Positions 24,989 to 32,673 of a DNA stretch of 64,000 bases are shown here, piece after piece (the stretch's first letter is position 1; each line of letters opens with the position of its first letter). The notes under the pieces are model-generated. The model worked only from the letters and a program-made list of their open reading frames with translations, did no database searches and was not told the DNA's origin. Where the stretch lies: the NCBI GenBank assembly GCA_045639185.1, contig JAZUCO010000115.1, positions 37,996-101,995 on the forward strand, in the 5' to 3' direction. The position numbers and the translations under genes were made by a program. Origin of the DNA: UBA1081 sp045639185 (GTDB taxonomy: Bacteria; Bacillota; Clostridia; Oscillospirales; Acutalibacteraceae).

Positions 24989-26664
24989 TGACATCATTTC
25001 AGAAGAAATCATCAGCATTTACTGACGTTTCAGAAAATGCTTCACATCAGCCGGAAAATGTAATATTTGATTCAGCGGTTTTTGCTGTAGACTTTGCCAA
25101 GGCAATAAAAAAATTCTGGTATATAATTTTATGTTTAGCATTAATATTTGGGTTTTCCGCAGGTTCATTTAAGTATAAAAACTATCAACCTATGTATGAG
25201 TCATCTGTATCTTTTTCTGTTACAGCTGTATCTTACAGTGCTAACGGAAATGCAGTTTTTGCATCTTACTATGATAATAATTCAGCTTCGCAGTTATCTA
25301 AAACATTTCCATATATACTCAATACAGCAATGATGAAAAATGCTCTCAAAAATGAATTACAGTCATCATACATTAATGGTGCTATTTCAGCCTCTTCAGT
25401 TGCTGCTGATTCAAATATTTTTAAGGTTACTGTCACAAGCAATAATCCTGAAGATGCATACAATATTGTCAATGCTGTAGTTAATGTATATCCTGAAGTT
25501 GCTGTTTTTGTTGTAGGAAATATCAGTCTTAAAATTCTGATTCAGCCGACATTGCCTACTGAACCTTATACAACAAATAACTTTATCCGAACCGGTATAA
25601 TTATGGCACTGGTAGGTGTTGGTTTTGGATTTGGACTTATTGCTGTTTATGCATTTTTCAGAAATACGGTCAGAAAAAAAGAAGATTTCAAAAACAAACT
25701 GAATCAGAAGTGTTTTGTTGAAGTTCCGTATGTTACATTCTACAGAACATCCAAAAGAGAGAAGAAAAATGAGCATGTTGTCAGAATTAATGACAGACAT
25801 CCGACATTCAAAGAGTCGTTCAGATTGCTCAGAAAAAGACTTCTCAGAAATCTTTCAACAGATGATAAAGTTATAGCTGTTAGTGCTGCAGTTCATGGTG
25901 AGGGCAAAACAATGGTTGCTCTTAACCTTGCTCACACGCTTGCGCTCTCAAAACATAAAACAGCTTGCGTTGATTTTGATCTGAAAACACGCAGTGTTCA
26001 GAAATATCTTAAACTTGATAAAAAGTATGGTTTTACTGACATTATTTCTGATTCTTCAGCTGATTTTTCCGCTGTGTGTTATAATGATGATGAATGTCTT
26101 GATATTTATATAGCCGGCAATTCATCATATGTGTTTAATGAGACTGAATGTATAACATTTTTTGAATATCTTAGAAAGCATTATGATTATGTAATCGTTA
26201 ATGTTGCACCTGCTAAAGAAATATCTGAAGCAGTAAGCGCAACCAATTTGTGTGATTGCTTATTGCTTGTTGCATATCAGGACAGGACTTCAATTGATAA
26301 AATCAGAAAAACACTTGAAGTTATGTCTTTCAGCACAGCAAAAATTCTTGGTTTTGTGTTCAATGGCGTCCAGGAAGGATTTAGCGGATACGGTGGTTAC
26401 TACGACGGTAAATATGGCTATGGTCGTTATGGTTACGGTAAATACGGTTATGGTGCAAAATATGGCTATGGCAAAAAATATGGTTACGGATATGGCCATC
26501 ATAAAGCAAAAAACTCAGCTGGTTATGGCTATGGACATGGTTATGGCTATGGTGAAGAAAATGATGATGATGAGGATAATGTTGACAACTCAAAAAGACT
26601 TGATGTCGCTGTTAATCACAGTCTGGCTTCATTAGATGATTTTGATATTCCGGATAATGCTTAA
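24988..26664 (+). CDS. Second Wzz/BY-kinase-like protein with degenerate Walker B and Tyr/Gly-rich tail
   Basis: A 558-residue paralogue of the previous gene: Wzz-like region with helices near residues 43-58 and 197-221, then a kinase-like domain. The P-loop (AAVHGEGKTM) and A' (ACVDFDLKTRS) are present, but Walker B reads YVIVNVAPAKE, with Asn in place of the Asp and no TPP. From about residue 467 a tail with 18 tyrosines in roughly 57 residues (GYG/KYGYG units) is followed by an acidic stretch (EENDDDEDN). BY-kinases autophosphorylate such tails, so this protein may be mainly substrate. The ATG overlaps the previous stop (TGATG), giving coupled translation. Confidence 0.82.
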   Translation: MTSFQKKSSAFTDVSENASHQPENVIFDSAVFAVDFAKAIKKFWYIILCLALIFGFSAGSFKYKNYQPMYESSVSFSVTAVSYSANGNAVFASYYDNNSASQLSKTFPYILNTAMMKNALKNELQSSYINGAISASSVAADSNIFKVTVTSNNPEDAYNIVNAVVNVYPEVAVFVVGNISLKILIQPTLPTEPYTTNNFIRTGIIMALVGVGFGFGLIAVYAFFRNTVRKKEDFKNKLNQKCFVEVPYVTFYRTSKREKKNEHVVRINDRHPTFKESFRLLRKRLLRNLSTDDKVIAVSAAVHGEGKTMVALNLAHTLALSKHKTACVDFDLKTRSVQKYLKLDKKYGFTDIISDSSADFSAVCYNDDECLDIYIAGNSSYVFNETECITFFEYLRKHYDYVIVNVAPAKEISEAVSATNLCDCLLLVAYQDRTSIDKIRKTLEVMSFSTAKILGFVFNGVQEGFSGYGGYYDGKYGYGRYGYGKYGYGAKYGYGKKYGYGYGHHKAKNSAGYGYGHGYGYGEENDDDEDNVDNSKRLDVAVNHSLASLDDFDIPDNA

Positions 26665-26670
26665 ACTCAA

Positions 26671-26700
26671 ACAGCGACATTCAAATGTCGCTGTTTTTTT
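26671..26700 (+). terminator. Terminator of the CpsB/BY-kinase operon
   Basis: Stem ACAGCGACAT/ATGTCGCTGT with loop TCAA and eight T residues. Confidence 0.9.
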
Positions 26701-26701
26701 A

Positions 26702-26730
26702 TTGACATAATATATACTATTTGATAAAAT
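26702..26730 (+). promoter_or_regulatory. Promoter of the GH2 gene
   Basis: TTGACA (26702-26707), 17-base spacer, TAAAAT (26725-26730), right after the preceding terminator. Confidence 0.65.
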
Positions 26731-26761
26731 AATAGTAATAAAAAAATGAAAGGTGAACAGT

Positions 26762-29008
26762 ATGAGAGAAATTATCAAACTGAATGACGGTTGGAAATTT
26801 ATTAAAGATTCCAATGACAACAAATTACCTTCAAAACCAGGATTGAAATGGCAGAAAGTTCAGCTTCCTCACACCTGGAATAATCTTGATGGTCAGGATG
26901 GCGGTTTTGATTATTACAGAGGCAAGTGCTGGTATATGAACAGCATTAAGATTGATATTAATGCTGATGAAGAAGCTTATCTTGAGTTCCTGGGTGCTGA
27001 AGCAATTGCTGAGGTTTTTGTTAATGACATAAAGGTCACAGAGCACAAGGGCGGTTTTTCTACTTTTAGATGTAATATCACCCCTTATCTTCATAAAGGT
27101 AAAGCAAAAATTGCTGTATCTGTAGATAACAGTGAAAGTAAAGAAGTTTATCCTCAGACAGCAGATTTTACATTCTATGGTGGTCTTTACAGAGATGTAA
27201 ATCTCGTTATTGTAAACAAGACACATTTTGATCTTGATTATTATGGTGGAAACGGCGTTGTTGTAACACCCATTATTAATGATGACGGCTCTGCAACAGT
27301 CAGTGTTGAGACTTTTGTAACCGGCAATACAGACAACTATGATGTTATTATTGAAACAGCAGGTAAGTCTAAAAAGGTTAATAAAAAGACAGGAAAGTGT
27401 GAGTTCAAAATTTCTGAACCCCATCTTTGGCACGGTATAGAAGATCCTTATCTCTATAATCTTGATGCAAAAATTATGCATAAAGGTTTTGTTATTGATA
27501 AAGTCAGCCTCAAATATGGTATCAGAACATTCTCTGTTGATCCTGAAAAAGGTTTCTTCCTTAACGGCAAATCATATCCTCTCCATGGTGTTTCAAGACA
27601 TCAGGACAGAGAGAATATGGGCTGGGCTATAACAGAAAAAGAACATCGTGAAGATATGAAACTTATTGCTGAAGTAGGTGCAAACACAATCAGACTTGCT
27701 CACTATCAGCATTCTCAGACATTTTATGATCTTTGCGATGAATACGGAATGATCATCTGGGCTGAAATTCCGTTTATTTCAGCATTTATTAAGGGCGCAC
27801 CCGCAAGAGAAAATACAATTTCTCAGATGAAGGAACTTGTTATTCAGAATTATAATCATCCCTCAATTGTATGTTGGGGGGTTGCAAATGAAATCACTAT
27901 CGGTGGAGAAGATCCTGATCTTATTGATAATATTAACGCACTCAATGATCTTTGTCACGAACTTGATAAAACAAGGCTTACAACAATAGCAAATCTTACT
28001 CTTGTTGAAAATGACAGCATCTTCAATAAGATTACAGATATTATCTCATACAATCACTATTTCGGTTGGTATATGGGTTCTGTTGAAGATAATGCTCCAT
28101 GGCTTGACACATTCCATAGTGAACATCCTGATATTTGTATTGGTCTTTCAGAATATGGATGTGAAGGTATTCTTAAATATCACAATGACAATCCTCAGGT
28201 TCAGGATTACTCTGAAGAGTATCAGGCATATTATCACGAAAAAATGCTTGAAACATTCGCAACAAGACCCTATCTCTGGAGCACACATGTATGGAACATG
28301 TTTGATTTCGGCAGTGATATGCGAGATGAAGGCGGTGTAAAGGGCAGAAATAATAAAGGTCTTGTAACATTTGACCGCAAGACTAAGAAGGACAGCTTTT
28401 ATATATATAAGGCGTACTGGCGTCCTGATGACAAATTTGTTCATATTTGTTCTAAGAGATATTTTGACAGAAACACAGATGCTATCACAGTTAAAGTTTA
28501 CTCAAACAGTCCTTGTGTAACTCTTGAAGTAAACGGCGTCAAGGTAGATACTATTGAAGGTTCTAAGGTATTTGTATTTGAAAATGTACCTCTCAGAAAC
28601 GGTATCAATACAGTTAAGGCATTTACAGATGAATGTCAGGACTTTGCTGAATTCAACAGAACTGATGTTGTTAATGAAAGTTATGTTCTCAAAGACACAA
28701 GAAGTGGTCTTAATGTTGCAAACTGGTTTGAAGATATGTCTTCAGAAGGTGAGCTTTCATTCAAAGAAGGATATTTCTCTATCTATGATAAGCTCGGAGA
28801 TATTATGAAAACTCCCGAAGGTGATGCATTTATTGGATCAATGATAGAAAAAGTTTCCGAAGCTATGAGTATGAATGTAAGCAAAGGCATGATGAATATG
28901 GCAAAAGGCTTTACAATTCAGAAAATATTTGATATGGCTGGAGGTCAGTTACCCGATGGTGTGAAGGTCTGGGTTAATGAAGAACTTCAGAAAATTGCAA
29001 AACCTTGA
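26762..29008 (+). CDS. Glycoside hydrolase family 2 (beta-galactosidase/beta-glucuronidase type)
   Basis: A 748-residue cytosolic retaining glycosidase. Domain order: sugar-binding jelly roll (QLPHTWNNLDGQDGG, YYRGKCWYMN), Ig-like sandwich, then the TIM barrel with HGVSRHQDRENMGWA, the acid/base Glu377 in CWGVANEITIGG and the nucleophile Glu464 in GLSEYGCEG. The barrel is followed by a short Ig-like domain (KVYSNSPCVTLEVNGVKV) and an unassigned helical C-terminus. No signal peptide, so its substrates are imported. Whether it is a galactosidase, glucuronidase or mannosidase cannot be read. ATG 26762 has AAAGGTG at good spacing. Monocistronic. Confidence 0.92.
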   Translation: MREIIKLNDGWKFIKDSNDNKLPSKPGLKWQKVQLPHTWNNLDGQDGGFDYYRGKCWYMNSIKIDINADEEAYLEFLGAEAIAEVFVNDIKVTEHKGGFSTFRCNITPYLHKGKAKIAVSVDNSESKEVYPQTADFTFYGGLYRDVNLVIVNKTHFDLDYYGGNGVVVTPIINDDGSATVSVETFVTGNTDNYDVIIETAGKSKKVNKKTGKCEFKISEPHLWHGIEDPYLYNLDAKIMHKGFVIDKVSLKYGIRTFSVDPEKGFFLNGKSYPLHGVSRHQDRENMGWAITEKEHREDMKLIAEVGANTIRLAHYQHSQTFYDLCDEYGMIIWAEIPFISAFIKGAPARENTISQMKELVIQNYNHPSIVCWGVANEITIGGEDPDLIDNINALNDLCHELDKTRLTTIANLTLVENDSIFNKITDIISYNHYFGWYMGSVEDNAPWLDTFHSEHPDICIGLSEYGCEGILKYHNDNPQVQDYSEEYQAYYHEKMLETFATRPYLWSTHVWNMFDFGSDMRDEGGVKGRNNKGLVTFDRKTKKDSFYIYKAYWRPDDKFVHICSKRYFDRNTDAITVKVYSNSPCVTLEVNGVKVDTIEGSKVFVFENVPLRNGINTVKAFTDECQDFAEFNRTDVVNESYVLKDTRSGLNVANWFEDMSSEGELSFKEGYFSIYDKLGDIMKTPEGDAFIGSMIEKVSEAMSMNVSKGMMNMAKGFTIQKIFDMAGGQLPDGVKVWVNEELQKIAKP

Positions 29009-29016
29009 TAATAATA

Positions 29017-29056
29017 AAAGGACGGTTGGAAATTCCAACCGTCCTTACTTTTTTCA
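29017..29056 (+). terminator. Terminator after the GH2 gene
   Basis: Thirteen-bp stem (AAGGACGGTTGGA/TCCAACCGTCCTT) followed by ACTTTTTT; the other face has a weaker T-rich run and may serve the convergent rubrerythrin gene. Confidence 0.88.
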
Positions 29057-29058
29057 GA

Positions 29059-29595
29059 TTAATAATTTTCTGCCTTAAGTTCAAAATATGCCTTGGGGTG
29101 TGCACATACGGGGCAAACGTCAGGAGCATCTGTGCCGACTACGATATGACCGCAGTTTGAGCACTTCCAAATTCTGTCGCCGTCTCTTGAGAACACAAGT
29201 CCTCCTTCGATGTTTGCAATAAGCTTTCTGTATCTTTCTTCGTGTTCTTTTTCAATTTTTGCAACTTCGTCAAAAAGGAATGCAATATGGTCAAAGCCTT
29301 CAGCTCTTGCTTCTTCTGCAAAACCTGCATACATATCTGTCCATTCATAATTTTCGCCGTTTGCTGCATCTTCAAGATTTGTAAGAGTTGTGGGCATACC
29401 TTCGTGAAGAAGCTTGAACCAGATTTTTGCATGTTCTTTTTCATTTGCTGCAGTTTCAGCAAAAAGATTGCCTATCTGTACATAACCGTCTTTTTTAGCC
29501 TTTGATGCATAATATGTGTATTTAGTGTAAGCCTGTGATTCACCTGCGAATGCTGCCATAAGATTTTTCTCTGTCTTTGAGCCTTTAAGATCCAT
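29059..29595 (-). CDS. rbr: Rubrerythrin
   Basis: A 178-residue anaerobe peroxidase that reduces hydrogen peroxide. The N-terminal ferritin-like diiron domain has the two ligand motifs (FAGESQAYTKYTYYA and ETAANEKEHAKIW, later DEVAKIEKEHEERY), and the C-terminal rubredoxin-like domain has CSNCGH and CPVCAHPKAYFE binding one iron. Length and order match classical rubrerythrin. Clear TAAGGAGAATTA ribosome site. Its own promoter carries an imperfect dyad over the start point, suggesting peroxide or metal control. Confidence 0.96.
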   Translation of the reverse strand: MDLKGSKTEKNLMAAFAGESQAYTKYTYYASKAKKDGYVQIGNLFAETAANEKEHAKIWFKLLHEGMPTTLTNLEDAANGENYEWTDMYAGFAEEARAEGFDHIAFLFDEVAKIEKEHEERYRKLIANIEGGLVFSRDGDRIWKCSNCGHIVVGTDAPDVCPVCAHPKAYFELKAENY

Positions 29596-29662
29596 ATTAA
29601 TTCTCCTTAAATCAAATTATAATTTAACATTAGTTTGAGCAATATATCTTTATATATTCATC

Positions 29663-29687
29663 ACTAATGATAATTACTATTGTTAGT
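29663..29687. promoter_or_regulatory. Imperfect dyad over the rubrerythrin start site (possible operator)
   Basis: Arms ACTAA...TTAGT with partly matching interior across 25 bases, overlapping the -10 edge and the predicted transcription start. Fur/PerR-family repressors bind AT-rich dyads of this general type, but it is not a clean PerR box. Confidence 0.3.
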
Positions 29688-29713
29688 ATATCTCTATATT
29701 TTTATTTTGTCAA
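29685..29713 (-). promoter_or_regulatory. Rubrerythrin promoter
   Basis: Minus strand TTGACA (29708-29713), 17-base spacer, TATACT (29685-29690). The leader is about 80 bases. Confidence 0.65.
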
Positions 29714-29723
29714 TATGTTAATT

Positions 29724-29756
29724 AAAAAAATTCTCCAAAATATGGAGAATTTTTTC
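29724..29756 (-). terminator. Terminator of the cysteine-rich protein gene
   Basis: Stem AAAAAATTCTCC/GGAGAATTTTTT with loop AAAATAT, 6 bases after the stop codon; A and T flanks make it potentially active both ways. Confidence 0.75.
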
Positions 29757-29761
29757 TACAG

Positions 29762-30604
29762 TTATTTATTACAGCCGCACGAGAAATTCAGTGCAGTATT
29801 TTCGTATGATGTATCATTGTCACAATCTTTTTCTGAAGGTGGGAAAAATTCACCGACAGGGAATTTGATTTTTCTGAAAGCATCGCAAGGATCTTCAGTA
29901 TCGCACTTATTAGTACATTCTTTGAAGGGAATACAGAAATCATAAGCAGGAATCAATATCTGAACATCCCTTTCAAGCTGTACAATAGTGAACAGACCAA
30001 TTGTAACTCTTACAGCTTTATCTGAGTTATTATTGAACTGTCCGTTAAAATATCTTCTTACACAACTGGGCATTTTGCAACAGAAGTCAGCGTGATTACA
30101 GCAACAATCACAAGGTCTGCAAAGTTTGGCATCAAGGCAAAGGGGATCAGCAACCTGAATTTTTGCTCTGGGATTTGATGTAACAACTGAGCTGTTTTCA
30201 TCCGCCTTATTTTCTGAATATTCTGATGTAAATATCTTCACATTCCCCTCACTGCCATAAAGAATACACTTTTTTGAATAAATTGCAAGGCCGGTAACAG
30301 TTTCTGTAGGACAATTGTGGTTAATTACCGCATCTACAGTTACAGAAATAAAGAATGTAAGGTCAACAGAATAAAAACCTTTATTAAAAGGCACTTTTTC
30401 CACATCGGTTATAACATCAATTACTTCACAACCTCTGCATTTGACCGTTACGGCATTATCTATTACTTCCTGAGCGCAATCGGTAAAATAAACACGAATA
30501 TCTGCAAGACAATCCCTGTCAGCACAGGAATCATATACCTTTGCAGTATCTATGCAGACGGCTTCCTTAATTTTTTTGCAAGATGAATCAAACGTATCAT
30601 TCAT
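29762..30604 (-). CDS. Cysteine-rich protein of unknown function
   Basis: A 280-residue protein with about 25 cysteines, many in clusters (CRPCDCCCNHADFCCKMPSC near residues 170-190; SCGCNK at the C-terminus). Between them are beta-rich stretches (FYSVDLTFFISVTVDAV, KAVRVTIGLFTIVQLERDV). No signal peptide or membrane segment. Proteins with this composition in sporulating Clostridia are often coat or structural proteins, but I do not recognise this family and sporulation in this organism is not established. ATG 30604 is chosen for its GGGAGG site; longer forms run through a hairpin into the upstream gene. That hairpin (30605-30678) may control its translation. Confidence 0.65.
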   Translation of the reverse strand: MNDTFDSSCKKIKEAVCIDTAKVYDSCADRDCLADIRVYFTDCAQEVIDNAVTVKCRGCEVIDVITDVEKVPFNKGFYSVDLTFFISVTVDAVINHNCPTETVTGLAIYSKKCILYGSEGNVKIFTSEYSENKADENSSVVTSNPRAKIQVADPLCLDAKLCRPCDCCCNHADFCCKMPSCVRRYFNGQFNNNSDKAVRVTIGLFTIVQLERDVQILIPAYDFCIPFKECTNKCDTEDPCDAFRKIKFPVGEFFPPSEKDCDNDTSYENTALNFSCGCNK

Positions 30605-30678
30605 AAAAAAATATCCTCCCGTTAAATATTGAGTCAATGCGTTCAGCAGCAACTTCAATATCATAATATGGGAGGATA
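30605..30678 (-). promoter_or_regulatory. Hairpin enclosing the Shine-Dalgarno of the cysteine-rich gene, with terminal U-run
   Basis: On the minus strand TATCCTCCC (30670-30678 complement) pairs perfectly with GGGAGGATA (complement of 30612-30620), and an inner pair ATATTGA/TCAATAT (30655-30661 with 30626-30632) extends it. The 3' arm is the ribosome site itself and is followed by TTTTTTT and the ATG. It can act as a terminator for the upstream oxidoreductase and can block translation of the cysteine-rich gene. Confidence 0.55.
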
Positions 30679-30692
30679 AAAAATTTGTTACA

Positions 30693-31973
30693 TTATAAAT
30701 CGGTTTTAACGGGAATACCACCATTATTCATTGATTCATCAGCAGCAAATACAACAAGATGACCGTTTACTGAGTCAAAAACAGATGTGCAGGAAACTGA
30801 GGTTTCTTCATTTCTGACATATTTAATAAAATCAGCAACAAGTGCATGGTCTCCACCGCCGTGACCTACAGAAGCGGAACATTTTTCAGACAAATCATGA
30901 ATTTCACTGATATGATCATTATCATTATGAGGATTTATGTAAGAAACAGTGAATTTCTGCCCTTCAAAAGTGCCGTTAATTTCGCCTTTTGTGCCGATAA
31001 CACGTACAATTCTCTGTGAGAATGCACAACCACCTGTAAGATTGTGACTTCCAGTAGCGCCATTATCAAATTGTATCATAACTGTTTGGTGATCGACAAC
31101 ATTGTTGTCACACTTATAAGCGCATTTACCAAATGGGCTTTCATTTTTGAGAAATTCATATTTTTCATCATATGATGCTGAATGAAGGTCAGGCCATACA
31201 TAGAAATCCCATCTGCCCGGAAGGTCAAGATAGATTCGTTTTGCAGAAAGATTGCAGGTGTCAACATACTTGCAGTCAACCATACATCTTTCACCGCTGT
31301 CTTCAGGAGCATTTGCTCTGTTGAAGTACATAAGACTTCCGGTACTTGTAACAAAAACTGGTTTAAGATCACCAACAAGCCACATCATCATATCAAGGTC
31401 ATGACAGCATTTTGCAAGAAGCATTGAAGTGCCGGACTTTTCGCTGTTGCCCCATTTGCCTCTTACATATGAAGTAGCATAATGATGATAACTAACATCT
31501 TCACAAAGCTGAATGCTTATAATCTCACCGATATCACCGGATCTGATAACATTTTTAATTTCTTTATAAAATTCTGAATATCTGAGCACGTGACAGATCA
31601 TAACTTTGTTGCCGTTTTTTCTGACAACATCAATAAGCTCAGCCATTTCTTCTTTGTTAACGGCAAAGGGTTTTTCCAGAAGCATATCATAACCGCATTG
31701 AAGAAGGGGAATAGATGTTTTTACATGATCCTTATCCATTGTTCCGTTGATTATAACATCAGCTATTTTTCCCTTTTTAGCAAGTTCTTCAGCAGATGAA
31801 AAGCAATATTCTTCAGCTATTCCGAATCTCTCAATAGCCTGCTGAACGCGGATAGGGTCAGGATCTGCAATACCTATAACTTTTAACTCATCAGGATGAT
31901 CCTTAGAGTAATCACCGTAAATAATCGATCTGTGGCCACCGCCTACAATAATCGCTGTAATTGGTTTTTTCAT
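30693..31973 (-). CDS. Gfo/Idh/MocA-family oxidoreductase
   Basis: A 426-residue NAD(P)-dependent sugar or inositol-type dehydrogenase. The Rossmann segment has VGGGHRSIIYGDYS and IGIADPDPIRVQQA, followed by the family's LLEKPFAVNKEE motif with catalytic Lys, and HDLDMMMWLVGD with the conserved active-site His/Asp. A C-terminal beta-sheet domain follows. An unusual Cys-rich insertion (CMVDCKYVDTCNLSAKR and FGKCAYKCDNN) is seen around residues 230-295 and could bind metal. The substrate is unknown. It starts 24 bases after the ProX-like gene and probably shares its promoter. Confidence 0.88.
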   Translation of the reverse strand: MKKPITAIIVGGGHRSIIYGDYSKDHPDELKVIGIADPDPIRVQQAIERFGIAEEYCFSSAEELAKKGKIADVIINGTMDKDHVKTSIPLLQCGYDMLLEKPFAVNKEEMAELIDVVRKNGNKVMICHVLRYSEFYKEIKNVIRSGDIGEIISIQLCEDVSYHHYATSYVRGKWGNSEKSGTSMLLAKCCHDLDMMMWLVGDLKPVFVTSTGSLMYFNRANAPEDSGERCMVDCKYVDTCNLSAKRIYLDLPGRWDFYVWPDLHSASYDEKYEFLKNESPFGKCAYKCDNNVVDHQTVMIQFDNGATGSHNLTGGCAFSQRIVRVIGTKGEINGTFEGQKFTVSYINPHNDNDHISEIHDLSEKCSASVGHGGGDHALVADFIKYVRNEETSVSCTSVFDSVNGHLVVFAADESMNNGGIPVKTDL

Positions 31974-31997
31974 ATCATTATATTCCTTTCACCGAAA

Positions 31998-32543
31998 TCA
32001 TAAATTCACAACTGTGTAGTTATGCCCCGTAATTGAAATAAATCTTTCAATAATATCTTTTGTTTTGAATTTTAATGTTGAAGTATTTTTGCATGGGTGA
32101 CAGCAAAAATATTCATTATTGAGAAGCTGCGCATCAATCAACAATGTTACATCAGATGCATTATCATTAATAAGACACATAATACTAGCAGAACCGGGTT
32201 CTACACCGAGAATATCAATCATTTTATCTGCAGAAGCAAAAGAAAGTCTTGAAGACTGAACCTGTTTTGAAATAACTTTCGAATCAAATTTTGCATCAGG
32301 ACTCATCAGAAGCAGGAAATATTTTGTTTCAGCTGAATTTCTGAGAAAAAGATTCTTACATATAACAGCATCAAGATATTTTTCAATTTCGTGACAATCT
32401 TCAATGGTATCAGCAGGAGAGTGTTCTATGTGATAAAAACTGAAATAGTTTTCAGATAAAAAGCTGTATATTTTTTCTTCAGTTGCTGATTTCTCAGATT
32501 CAGGTCGTCCGTAAATTACATCAGAAAATATTGAAACACTCAT
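31998..32543 (-). CDS. YbaK/ProX-type aminoacyl-tRNA deacylase (prolyl-tRNA editing)
   Basis: A 181-residue trans-editing enzyme of the YbaK family that hydrolyses mischarged tRNA such as Ala-tRNA(Pro). Diagnostic segments are HIEHSPADTIEDCHEI, AVICKNLFLRN, KYFLLLMSPDAKFDSK, SSRLSFASADKM, LGVEPGSASIMCLIND and CHPCKNTSTLKF, close to the ProX consensus and in the right order. Cytosolic. Two adjacent ATGs (32546 and 32543) compete; the second is better spaced from GGTG. Upstream neighbour of the oxidoreductase, apparently without functional link. Confidence 0.9.
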   Translation of the reverse strand: MSVSIFSDVIYGRPESEKSATEEKIYSFLSENYFSFYHIEHSPADTIEDCHEIEKYLDAVICKNLFLRNSAETKYFLLLMSPDAKFDSKVISKQVQSSRLSFASADKMIDILGVEPGSASIMCLINDNASDVTLLIDAQLLNNEYFCCHPCKNTSTLKFKTKDIIERFISITGHNYTVVNL

Positions 32544-32578
32544 CATTTCACCATTTTACTACCAATTTTTCAAAATGA

Positions 32579-32607
32579 ATATTAACATAATTAGTGATAT
32601 AATTCAA
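32579..32607 (-). promoter_or_regulatory. Promoter of the proX-like/oxidoreductase unit
   Basis: Minus strand TTGAAT (32602-32607), 17-base spacer, TAATAT (32579-32584), about 30 bases before the ATG. Confidence 0.5.
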
Positions 32608-32619
32608 GATATTTTAATT

Positions 32620-32660
32620 ATTTTTATAAAATAAAGGTATCCTTAGATTCAAGGATACCT
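32620..32660 (-). terminator. Terminator of the GPH symporter gene
   Basis: Minus strand stem AGGTATCCTT/AAGGATACCT with a 6-base loop, then TTTATTTTAT. Confidence 0.75.
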
Positions 32661-32673
32661 CAATTAATCTTAC

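Noticed and set aside
26386..26560. Low-complexity GGTTAT/GGCTATGG DNA repeat
   Set aside because: It codes for the Gly/Tyr tail of the BY-kinase-like protein, a known kind of phosphorylation tail; antisense frames across it are shadows.
30604..30724. Longer N-terminus for the cysteine-rich protein reaching into the oxidoreductase gene
   Set aside because: It would translate through the hairpin and lacks a ribosome site; GGGAGG points to ATG 30604.
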